Source of the DNA: Bacteroidaceae bacterium
GTDB lineage: Bacteria > Bacteroidota > Bacteroidia > Bacteroidales > Bacteroidaceae
Length of the DNA stretch: 64,000 bases
NCBI GenBank assembly: GCA_017442855.1
Contig: JAFSPM010000018.1
Coordinates: forward strand, 1-64,000
Direction of reading: 5' to 3'
Under the pieces are notes generated by a model. It was not told the origin of the DNA, searched no databases, and saw nothing but the letters and a program-made list of their open reading frames with translations. Positions 50,680-57,700 of the stretch are shown piece by piece. The position numbers and the translations under genes were made by a program. Within the stretch, counting starts at the first letter, position 1. Each line of letters begins with the position of its first letter.

Positions 50680-52395
50680 ATGCCACCGAGGAATCCTAAA
50701 AACATTATAGTCATATTACTTTTAGCCGTGCTGACCATTGCGGCCTGCTCGAGTCCTAATCGCAGTGAAGAGGCGAAAAAGCTGAAGGACGAACTGCATG
50801 AAATGCTGTATAAGAACTCCGAACAGGCGCTGGCGCGGGTAGATAGTGCCGAGCAGGCAGGCGTGTTTTCAGAGGCCACGGCCAACCTCATCAGAACCAA
50901 TATGTACGGAAACATGGGACAGATGCGGTTGGCTCTATTCTACGGTGAACAAATATTGAACGCCCCCGAACTGAAGAGCGAAGGCGATTCCTATTATTCG
51001 GCCCTTCTCCTGCTGAACGGATTATTAGAGAGGAATGGTGAATGGGGCAAGGCCCTCCGTCTGTCTGACGAGATTATTGCCGATGTTGAAAATGAGCTGA
51101 AGCAAGGTGGCGGCACGTCGGGCATCAGCGAAGAGGTGGCCTTGCGGGTGAAGAGCCGTGCGCTGACCTCTAAGGGCGATTGCGAGAAGGATTTGGGACA
51201 CCCCGACGAGGCCGAGCGTTTTTATTTGGAGGCCATCGACGTGATGATGGACGGCGTGAAGCATTCCGACGATTATTGGGTGATAGATGCCATGGTCATG
51301 GCCGTTTTAGAGACGACGGAGTTCTACATAGAGGTGGACAGACCGGAAAAGGCGCTGGCTCTGGTGGTGAAAGGCGACACAGCCCTGGCCCGTTTTGACC
51401 GCTGCTCCAATGTGCCCGACCAAGTTTATCACTTACGCCACAACAACGTCACCATCAACCAGGCCTTGGCCTATGCTGCAAACGGCCAGCGTGACAAGGC
51501 CGAGGCCCTCTACCTGAAGCATCGTCAGGCAGAGAATCTGTCGGTATATGACTACGTTGCCGAAGCCCGCTATCTGGCTATGACCGATCGTTACGACGAG
51601 GCCATCCACATGTTCCGTCAGACCGACTCCCTCTATTTTGCCCAGGGTAGAGCCATCAACACCGTGTACATCAAAAACTACATGATGAACCAGTATAAAG
51701 CGTTGCAAAAGGCCGGACGCACGGACGAGGTACTGGCCTTAGGCGACCGCATGCGCCAGCTGACCGACTCCATCCACTTGCAGGAACGGAAAATTGACGT
51801 GAAGCAGCAAGAGGAAATCCGCCAAAAGGAGGTTGAGATTACTACCCGCCGCCAGTCACTCGTCATACATCGCATCATCCTCGTGGCATCCATACTCATC
51901 ATCTTGCTCATTGTCTACTTTCTTTGGCGCTCTTATAAATACAATAAGGTACTCCTTGAGAAGAACCGCCGACTGCAGGCCGAGATTGAGCAGCGCGAAC
52001 GCGAAGAGCAACAGACCATCGAGCAGTTGAAGGCCGAACCGGAGGAATCCCTCACCGCAGGCCAGCAGCTTTTCCGCCGTATCTGTGACCTGTTGGACGC
52101 ACCCGACCACATTTATACCGAAGCCGATTTGGACCGCAACCGCTTGGCACAGCTCCTCGGCACCAACGAGCACTATGTCACCGATGCCATCAGTGCCTGT
52201 ACCAACGGCAAGAGCGTAAACGGCTTCCTCAATGAGTATCGTCTGCGGTATGCCGCCCACCTGTTAGCCTCTACGAAAGACTCTGTTGCACTGATTGCCG
52301 AACTCTCCGGCTTCTCGCGCAGCTCCTTCTTCCGCATCTTCAGCGATTCCTACGGCATGTCTCCCTCAGATTACCGCCGTGTAGCAAGAAATTAG
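50680..52395 (+). CDS. Membrane-tethered TPR regulator with C-terminal AraC-type HTH
   Basis: A 571-residue protein with a lipobox-like N-terminus (LLLAVLTIAAC, Cys23), a tetratricopeptide-type helical region (about 35-370), a membrane helix (VIHRIILVASILIILLIVYFL, about 390-412), a coiled coil rich in Glu/Gln (about 420-460) and an AraC-type DNA-binding domain (about 475-571, with NRLAQLLGTNEHYVTDAI and SVALIAELSGFSRSSFFRIFSDSYGMSPSDYRR). This one-component layout, extracytoplasmic TPR sensor plus cytoplasmic HTH, is common in Bacteroidetes. A 21-bp-phased direct repeat in the next promoter (52555-52585) is a natural target candidate. Its first 95 bp are nearly identical to the start of the pseudogene at 55801. 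Confidence 0.82.
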   Translation: MPPRNPKNIIVILLLAVLTIAACSSPNRSEEAKKLKDELHEMLYKNSEQALARVDSAEQAGVFSEATANLIRTNMYGNMGQMRLALFYGEQILNAPELKSEGDSYYSALLLLNGLLERNGEWGKALRLSDEIIADVENELKQGGGTSGISEEVALRVKSRALTSKGDCEKDLGHPDEAERFYLEAIDVMMDGVKHSDDYWVIDAMVMAVLETTEFYIEVDRPEKALALVVKGDTALARFDRCSNVPDQVYHLRHNNVTINQALAYAANGQRDKAEALYLKHRQAENLSVYDYVAEARYLAMTDRYDEAIHMFRQTDSLYFAQGRAINTVYIKNYMMNQYKALQKAGRTDEVLALGDRMRQLTDSIHLQERKIDVKQQEEIRQKEVEITTRRQSLVIHRIILVASILIILLIVYFLWRSYKYNKVLLEKNRRLQAEIEQREREEQQTIEQLKAEPEESLTAGQQLFRRICDLLDAPDHIYTEADLDRNRLAQLLGTNEHYVTDAISACTNGKSVNGFLNEYRLRYAAHLLASTKDSVALIAELSGFSRSSFFRIFSDSYGMSPSDYRRVARN

Positions 52396-52425
52396 CAGAA
52401 AACGCCCATTCCATCGACATATTGT

Positions 52426-52455
52426 AGCCTGGCAGTATCACGTCAGGCTTTTTTC
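52426..52455 (+). terminator. Intrinsic terminator after the TPR-AraC gene
   Basis: AGCCTG (52426-52431) pairs with CAGGCT (52444-52449), followed by a run of T. It separates the regulator from the operon at 52714. Confidence 0.75.
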
Positions 52456-52554
52456 CCATTTTAAGGCTGCCCAATTGCAAGTTTTACATAAAATAGGCTA
52501 CACCTCGGCATAAAAGCGAGTTTTCTGCGCTCGGTTTGCACGATTTTTCTCGAA

Positions 52555-52585
52555 ATGAGACTATATTTTCCTACCATGAGACTAT
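52555..52585 (+). promoter_or_regulatory. 21-bp-phased direct repeat, probable operator
   Basis: ATGAGACTAT occurs at 52555-52564 and again at 52576-52585, two helical turns apart, just upstream of the -7 element at 52604. Direct repeats at 21-bp spacing are the classical binding pattern of AraC-type regulators, and such a regulator is encoded immediately upstream. The rest of this 318-bp spacer (52396-52713) holds a terminator, a promoter and a leader of about 100 nt with no gene. Confidence 0.55.
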
Positions 52586-52603
52586 TGTTTTTCGGAGTCA
52601 CTG

Positions 52604-52611
52604 TAATTTTG
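52604..52611 (+). promoter_or_regulatory. -7 element of the 52.7-55 kb operon
   Basis: TAATTTTG matches TAnnTTTG. A TTG at 52585-52587 is only 16 bp upstream, shorter than the usual spacer, which would fit an activator-dependent promoter. The predicted leader is about 100 nt. Confidence 0.5.
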
Positions 52612-52713
52612 CGCCCAGAAAGCCACGATTAAGCGAGTGAAGAGCCGAATATTATTCGAGCTATCCCGAGCGGAAGCGGGTTCGAACGAAGTTCAAATCA
52701 AACAACAAAGTTT

Positions 52714-52896
52714 ATGGATATATCACTCATCATTACCGTTGCTCTGACCGCTGCCATCGTTGTGGTGCTCTTGGTGCTTATTGGCATCATCATCTACCAA
52801 CGCTGGCGCATCGGCGACCAAAACGTATTCATTGATCGCTTCATTCACCAGAACGAGGAACAGCAACAAAAGATGCGGAAAGCAGGAATCCTATAA
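52714..52896 (+). CDS. Small single-pass membrane protein
   Basis: A 60-residue protein: one membrane helix at about 5-28 (IITVALTAAIVVVLLVLIGIII fragment) and a charged tail with FIDRFIHQNEEQQQKMRKAG. No family is recognised. It is the first gene after a putative AraC-type operator and is 28 bp before the secreted TPR protein, so it is probably part of that operon. Confidence 0.6.
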   Translation: MDISLIITVALTAAIVVVLLVLIGIIIYQRWRIGDQNVFIDRFIHQNEEQQQKMRKAGIL

Positions 52897-52924
52897 TATT
52901 AAAAGTATAGTAACAAAAAGAATC

Positions 52925-53875
52925 ATGAAAAGAATCCTAACCATCGTGTCACTGGTGTGCGCCGTGACATTCTTCGCTAATGCACAGAACAGTGTTGAGC
53001 AAGCTTTGAAGCTTATAGAGCAGAAAGTGAAACTGGCCGACAAGAACCCGAAGAACGGCAAGATGCAGTACGAGGCCGCTATGGCGTTTATCAACAATGA
53101 ATTGGGCGAAAAAAAAGATTTCGACCACGCCCTGACTTACGCCAACCGCGCCCTGAAGATTGCCCGCGAGCATCCTGCACCCCAGGACACGCTGCAGGGA
53201 CTTACCTGCATGGGACTCGGCCTCATCTACATGGGAAAAGGAAGCTACGAAACAGCCTTTGACTTCTTTGAGATGTCAATGGATGCCTTTGAGGTGGAAT
53301 TGGGGCGTGACAACCCCGTGACCAACGGCACCAAGCTCGTCTATGGCGGAATGATCATGGGGGCGCAGCCAGCCCGCGGCTTCACCAAGGTTCAAGAGGC
53401 CCTCATTGATAACAGCCTTGCCCCGAAAGACAAGCGCATCGATAACATGGAAGAGGCCAACATTGTGCTGGAAATGGCGTTGGAATTTCTTATCGCCGAC
53501 CATACCAAGCGTTTCCGCTATGCCTTGCCGATGATTTTCATCGACGGCAAACGTTACTACATCGTGCAGACGTCCGACTGGAACATGGAACGTCCGCTCG
53601 TGGGATGGAGGGTGCAGAGTGAGCTGCGTACCAAAGAAGAAAACGAAGCTTTCAAGGGCGATGAAACAATTCTTTGCGATGATTACTTAAATTTCAAGGT
53701 CATGTCAGACGAGGAGATGGAAAAACAGCAGATGGCGTTCAATTTCAGGCATTATATATGGAAACCGCGCCATTTGGAGAGCGATGGAGGCGATGCCCGC
53801 CTCTGGTTCCTTAACCCCGATGCCTATAATACCCTCTTGACCAAGTACCGCGAGTACAAGGCTGCGAATAAGTGA
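52925..53875 (+). CDS. Secreted TPR-like protein of unknown function
   Basis: A 316-residue protein from ATG 52925 with a signal peptide (MKRILTIVSLVCAVTFFANAQ); an in-frame extension to 52760 overlaps the small membrane gene and is a shadow. Helical TPR-like segments (about 22-160: VEQALKLIEQKVKLADKNPKN, ALTYANRALKIAREHP, YETAFDFFEMSMDAFE) are followed by a domain I do not recognise (about 160-316). It is likely periplasmic, co-transcribed with the small membrane protein and the next two genes. Confidence 0.65.
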   Translation: MKRILTIVSLVCAVTFFANAQNSVEQALKLIEQKVKLADKNPKNGKMQYEAAMAFINNELGEKKDFDHALTYANRALKIAREHPAPQDTLQGLTCMGLGLIYMGKGSYETAFDFFEMSMDAFEVELGRDNPVTNGTKLVYGGMIMGAQPARGFTKVQEALIDNSLAPKDKRIDNMEEANIVLEMALEFLIADHTKRFRYALPMIFIDGKRYYIVQTSDWNMERPLVGWRVQSELRTKEENEAFKGDETILCDDYLNFKVMSDEEMEKQQMAFNFRHYIWKPRHLESDGGDARLWFLNPDAYNTLLTKYREYKAANK

Positions 53876-53916
53876 GTGCAGAATACATTTAGATTATTTC
53901 TTTAAAGTAAGAGATT

Positions 53917-54792
53917 ATGAAACATTATTTGATGACGCTTGTAGCCGTTCTTTGCTGCACAATGTCCACCTCAGCTCAGGAGGGAAGGAACCAAGTATAT
54001 AGAATTACATTGGGTAACGTACAGTATGCCCATCACAACGAGAAGCTGTCGTCAGGCGATGCCGTGGGCAAGATTCTAACTGGTGTGCTAACAGGCCAAA
54101 CTTCGGTGCAAGCCACGAAATACGAGGAAGATGTAAAGGCTGCCATCATTAAAGGATTGTCTGGTGCCTATCGCTTTCGTTACAATGACGGACTTCTTCA
54201 GATAGACGATATCGCAGAGGAAGGTAATCTCGTGGCCGATGCCCTTATCACCAGCATTCAGGCGAAATCGAGCAGCCGCTCATGGAAGGATAAGGACAAT
54301 AAGACGCATGTCGATACTTGGTACACGGGTGTTGTTGAGGCGATACTCACTTTGAAGGATGCGAAAACAGGAGAGATAATAGCCAATCCCACAATGAGGG
54401 GGCAGGGTTCTACCAATTCCAGTTTCTCTACTTCCGATCAGGCTGTCAGCGATGCCATCGGAAAATTATCCAACAGCATTACTATTTGGCTGAATAACTA
54501 CCGTCCGCTTCAGGCCAGCATCATCGAGGGTTCTGCTGCCAAAAAAGACAAGCAGAAAGAAGTTTATATCGATTTGGGCAGCAGTGAAGGAGCCTTCGAG
54601 GGACTGCACATGGGTGTCTATATCGTCAAGACCTTTGCTGGGCGTGAGGCAAAATCGCAAATAGGCAAACTGAAGATGGAGGCTGTCGAGGGCGACGACA
54701 TCAGCCGTTGCAAGGTACAGAGCGGTGGTAAGGACATCAAGGCAGCCATTGATGAGGGCGAAAAGTTGTTAGTAATCTCCATCGACAAATAA
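53917..54792 (+). CDS. Secreted protein, CsgG/LpoB-like fold suspected
   Basis: A 291-residue protein with a signal peptide (MKHYLMTLVAVLCCTMSTSAQ). The body alternates strands and helices (DVKAAIIKGLSGAYRFRYND, LVADALITSIQAKSSS, GVVEAILTLKDAKTGEII, QAVSDAIGKLSNSITIWL), a pattern reminiscent of CsgG/LpoB-type periplasmic proteins in which a resistance of partner transport or peptidoglycan synthases is built; this is a fold guess only. A C-terminal beta segment has VYIDLGSSEGAFEGLHMGVYIV. Third gene of the operon starting at 52714. Confidence 0.5.
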   Translation: MKHYLMTLVAVLCCTMSTSAQEGRNQVYRITLGNVQYAHHNEKLSSGDAVGKILTGVLTGQTSVQATKYEEDVKAAIIKGLSGAYRFRYNDGLLQIDDIAEEGNLVADALITSIQAKSSSRSWKDKDNKTHVDTWYTGVVEAILTLKDAKTGEIIANPTMRGQGSTNSSFSTSDQAVSDAIGKLSNSITIWLNNYRPLQASIIEGSAAKKDKQKEVYIDLGSSEGAFEGLHMGVYIVKTFAGREAKSQIGKLKMEAVEGDDISRCKVQSGGKDIKAAIDEGEKLLVISIDK

Positions 54793-54813
54793 TTCACCAT
54801 AAGCGATACATAT

Positions 54814-54963
54814 ATGAAGAATATCCTAATGGTGGCAGCGGCCATAACGCTGATGATGACAATGGCGGTGACGATGACATTGTATACCAACAATGAAGAC
54901 GTTCCTGTAGAGGTGACGGACAGCAAGCCGATACCGCAGGTGATGCTCGACAAATACCTGTAA
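54814..54963 (+). CDS. Small secreted or membrane peptide
   Basis: A 49-residue frame with a hydrophobic N-terminus (MKNILMVAAAITLMMTMAVT) and an acidic, proline-containing tail (NNEDVPVEVTDSKPIPQVML). It starts 21 bp after the preceding gene in the same direction. No family is recognised; it could be a small exported peptide or an anchored stub. Confidence 0.45.
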   Translation: MKNILMVAAAITLMMTMAVTMTLYTNNEDVPVEVTDSKPIPQVMLDKYL

Positions 54964-55080
54964 CCAGCGATGGTCTTTCTGGCGGCCGATGATGACGAAA
55001 ACAGCGCATCCTCGCAGCTTTTTCCTTAAATATATATCAAAAAGGAGGGAGGGAAGTGCGCGGAATTACAAAAAGATTCG

Positions 55081-55088
55081 TATCTTTG
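55081..55088 (+). promoter_or_regulatory. -7 element of the DUF4160/DUF2442 pair
   Basis: TATCTTTG matches TAnnTTTG, 31 bp before ATG 55120. A -33 match is not evident. Confidence 0.5.
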
Positions 55089-55119
55089 CCCCCGTAATAA
55101 CGAACAAAACGACAGCGAC

Positions 55120-55422
55120 ATGGGCAAACTGATGATACTTCTTTACTTCATCCTCTCCGTGTTCCCCACCGACGCGACGGAGAACCGGCGGCACATCCAC
55201 GTGGTGCGCCGGGGCAGCAAGAAGTCGCACCGAGGCGACACCGTGGCCAAGATGTGGATTGAGGAGAACGGGCAGAAGAAGATTGAAGTTGCTTGGTCAG
55301 AACTCTCAGCCGACGAGGAGGCGCTCATCATAGAGACCATCGACAAGCACTGGGACGAGCTGAACCGCCTCATCGACAACGTGTTTGCAGGCAAAAAGAT
55401 ACAGATTAAACGCATTAAATAA
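55120..55422 (+). CDS. DUF4160-family protein (putative toxin-antitoxin component)
   Basis: A 100-residue protein. The core RRHIHVVRRG...AKMWIEENGQKKIEVAWSELS followed by EEALIIETIDKHWDELNRLID matches the DUF4160 pattern of a small beta-sheet domain plus helix. DUF4160 genes are very often paired with DUF2442 genes, as here (15 bp between them), and the pair has been proposed to be toxin-antitoxin-like. Activity is unknown. The first 15 residues are unusually hydrophobic and could be an extension; an internal start is possible but no ATG is better placed after the promoter. Confidence 0.72.
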   Translation: MGKLMILLYFILSVFPTDATENRRHIHVVRRGSKKSHRGDTVAKMWIEENGQKKIEVAWSELSADEEALIIETIDKHWDELNRLIDNVFAGKKIQIKRIK

Positions 55423-55437
55423 TAGGAGGATAACGAT

Positions 55438-55677
55438 ATGTGCAAATTCAAGGACACAAACCTGGGCATCAAGAAGCTCGACTTCAACGTGAAGCGCGGC
55501 GCAATGGCGGCTTACCTGACGGACGGCCGCGAGATTATCGTCCCCGTTTCCATGTTCCCCGACATCAAGCGCCTGAGCCTTAAGCAGCGCAAGGACTGGA
55601 TGATTATGGACGACCAGTACTTCTCGTTCGAGGCCCTCAGCCGCATCTATTCCGTCAAGGACCTCTTAAAAGTATAA
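55438..55677 (+). CDS. DUF2442-family protein
   Basis: A 79-residue protein with the DUF2442 pattern: AAYLTDGREIIVPVSMFPDIKRLSLKQRKDW and a final HIS-like loop FSFEALSRIYSVKDLL. DUF2442 proteins have a small DNA-binding-like or NE0471-type N-terminal fold and accompany DUF4160. It follows the DUF4160 gene by 15 bp and is probably its partner. Confidence 0.75.
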   Translation: MCKFKDTNLGIKKLDFNVKRGAMAAYLTDGREIIVPVSMFPDIKRLSLKQRKDWMIMDDQYFSFEALSRIYSVKDLLKV

Positions 55678-55800
55678 TCCCCCCATCATGTTTATGCTCA
55701 CGCTCACCTGCATACACGCTTCTGAGACTGCCCGCAAAACGGCGGACGGCAGGGAGTGTAGGCGGTAGGATTATTTAACGCGGAATAAGGAGAATTCACC

Positions 55801-56216
55801 ATGCCACCGAGAAATCCTAAAAACATTATAGTCATATTACTTTTAGCTGTACTGACCATTGCGGCCTGCTCGAGTCCTAATCGCAGTGAAGAGGCAGTGG
55901 CAGCACTGAGCGATGAACTGCAGGATTTGACTATCAGCGATTTGGACAAGGTTTTGGAGCGGGGTGGACAGTGCAGAGCAGGCCAGGGTGTTTCACGGCG
56001 GTACGTGCCAACACCGTTAAGGCTTGGATCTATGAGAATGCAGACCGGTGGCGGATGGCGGCTTATTACGCAGAAAAAGTCATTGCAGCGGAGGCGGGGC
56101 ATACCGTCATCAAAGACTGGCGCAAGACAGCCACAGACCTGCAGATACTCCCCAAACTGCTTGCATCATACTCCAAGGCCAACCCTTATATCTACAAGTT
56201 TGTGGTGGAAGAATAA
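55801..56216 (+). pseudogene. Chimeric remnant: TPR-AraC-type lipoprotein start joined to carboxylesterase end
   Basis: The first 31 codons (MPPRNPKNIIVILLLAVLTI...) are nearly identical in DNA to the start of the TPR-AraC gene at 50680. The frame continues as a divergent paralogue (DELQDLTISDLDKVLER), is broken near 55960-55975 by small indels (the RVDSAEQA segment lies in another frame), and goes on in a third frame as ANTVKAWIYENADRWRMAAYY, aligned to the first TPR of the paralogue. It ends with KANPYIYKFVVEE and a stop, the carboxylesterase tail of 50558, about 40 bp nearly identical. The gene order is the reverse of the intact pair, which indicates a tandem duplication followed by deletion. 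Confidence 0.75.
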
Positions 56217-56270
56217 AGTGTCACTTATTAATAAGGTGTAGAAAATAAATCTAAAAAAAGTGACGGAAAA

Positions 56271-56302
56271 TTTGGCAGATTGAAACAAATGACATACATT
56301 TG
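56271..56302 (+). promoter_or_regulatory. trp operon promoter
   Basis: TTTG (56271-56274), a 20-bp spacer and TACATTTG (56295-56302) match the Bacteroidetes consensus. The leader peptide starts about 30 bp downstream. Confidence 0.75.
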
Positions 56303-56331
56303 CCGACAGAAAACAATAAAAACGAATAATT

Positions 56332-56388
56332 ATGATGATGACAACTAACTTCTGGTGGTGGCAGAGCTCAAGATTCAAAAGATCGTGA
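56332..56388 (+). CDS. trpL: trp leader peptide
   Basis: An 18-residue frame, MMMTTNFWWWQSSRFKRS, with three consecutive Trp codons (56353-56361) and a TGA at 56386-56388. It lies between the trp promoter and a strong terminator hairpin that precedes trpB, which is the arrangement of a ribosome-mediated attenuator. Stalling at the UGG codons when charged tRNA-Trp is scarce would favour read-through. ATG 56335 or 56338 are equally possible starts. Confidence 0.85.
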   Translation: MMMTTNFWWWQSSRFKRS

Positions 56389-56430
56389 GAAGATGGCCAC
56401 GTACCTGTAAGTTGGGTTGAAAGGATATTA

Positions 56431-56470
56431 AGAGGCTCGTCGTTCTTGCGACGGGCCTCTTCAATTTTTA
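56431..56470 (+). terminator. trp attenuator terminator
   Basis: AGAGGCTCGTCG (56431-56442) pairs with CGACGGGCCTCT (56449-56460) as a 12-bp stem with a TTCTTG loop, followed by TCAATTTTTA. It is 43 bp downstream of the leader-peptide stop and ends 24 bp before trpB. The competing antiterminator is not obvious by eye. Confidence 0.85.
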
Positions 56471-56494
56471 TGTGTAACTATTCAGAAAAAATAT

Positions 56495-57700
56495 ATGAAA
56501 AATTACCAAGTTGACGAAAAAGGATTCTATGGAGAGTTTGGTGGCGCCTACGTACCAGAGATTCTCTACAAGTGCGTACACGACCTTCAGGAAGCCTACC
56601 TGCCCATTATCGAGTCGGATGAGTTCAAGACAGAATACCGTGCCTTGCTCAAGGACTATGTGGGCAGACCTTCACCACTCTATTATGCCCGTAGGATGAG
56701 CGAACGCTATGGTTGTCGCTTGTACCTGAAGCGTGAGGACCTAAACCATACGGGTGCCCACAAAATCAACAACACCATCGGACAAATTCTATTGGCCAAG
56801 AAGATGGGCAAGACACGCATCATTGCCGAGACAGGTGCCGGACAGCATGGAGTGGCCACTGCTACGGTATGTGCCCTGATGGGTATGCAATGTGAGGTGT
56901 TCATGGGGGCTACTGACGTGCAACGCCAGCACACCAACGTGGAGCGCATGAAGATGCTGGGCGCTGAGGTGCATCCTGTAAGGACGGGCAACATGACATT
57001 ATCGGATGCTTGTTCGGAAGCCATACGCGACTGGTGTTGTCATCCAAAAGACACATTCTACATCGTGGGTTCTACCATGGGGCCTCATCCCTACCCCGAC
57101 CTGGTGGCAAGGATGCAGAGCATCATCTCTGAGGAGATAAAGTGGCAGTTGCAGGAGAAGGAAGGGCGTGACTACCCCGACTACCTCATGGCTTGCATCG
57201 GTGGAGGCAGCAATGCCGCTGGTACCATCTATCATTACATGAACGATGAGCGTGTGAAGATCGTACTGGCTGAAGCGGGCGGACATGGTTGGGATACTGA
57301 CTACACGGCAGCTACCATCCATCGTGGCACAGTGGGCATTTTGCATGGTGCCAAGATGCTGGTGATGCAGAATGATGACGGACAGATCGAGGAGGCATTC
57401 ACCATATCTGCTGGCTTGGATTATCCAGGTGTGGGACCGATGCATTGTCACATGGCGAAGGAAGGACGTACGCAGGTACTGAGCATCAACGACGATGAGG
57501 CAATTTATGGTGGCTACGAACTGACACGCTTGGAGGGTATCATCCCTGCTATCGAATCGGCACATGCCATAGCTGCGTTGAAGAAGCTGACATTCAAGCA
57601 GGATGACGTGGTGGTACTGACAGTGAGCGGTCGTGGCGACAAAGACGTAGAAACCTATCTGAACAACAAACAAATGGCAAAGGAATATGGAAACTTTTAA
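56495..57700 (+). CDS. trpB: Tryptophan synthase beta subunit
   Basis: A 401-residue TrpB1-type enzyme. The PLP lysine is in HTGAHKINNTIGQ, the phosphate-binding loop in CIGGGSNAAGT, and AETGAGQHGVATAT is the indole/serine-site motif. With TrpA it condenses indole and L-serine to tryptophan. It is first in the operon, directly under the attenuator, and overlaps trpE by 14 bp. The order trpBEGDCFA, with trpB first, is usual in Bacteroidetes. Confidence 0.97.
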   Translation: MKNYQVDEKGFYGEFGGAYVPEILYKCVHDLQEAYLPIIESDEFKTEYRALLKDYVGRPSPLYYARRMSERYGCRLYLKREDLNHTGAHKINNTIGQILLAKKMGKTRIIAETGAGQHGVATATVCALMGMQCEVFMGATDVQRQHTNVERMKMLGAEVHPVRTGNMTLSDACSEAIRDWCCHPKDTFYIVGSTMGPHPYPDLVARMQSIISEEIKWQLQEKEGRDYPDYLMACIGGGSNAAGTIYHYMNDERVKIVLAEAGGHGWDTDYTAATIHRGTVGILHGAKMLVMQNDDGQIEEAFTISAGLDYPGVGPMHCHMAKEGRTQVLSINDDEAIYGGYELTRLEGIIPAIESAHAIAALKKLTFKQDDVVVLTVSGRGDKDVETYLNNKQMAKEYGNF

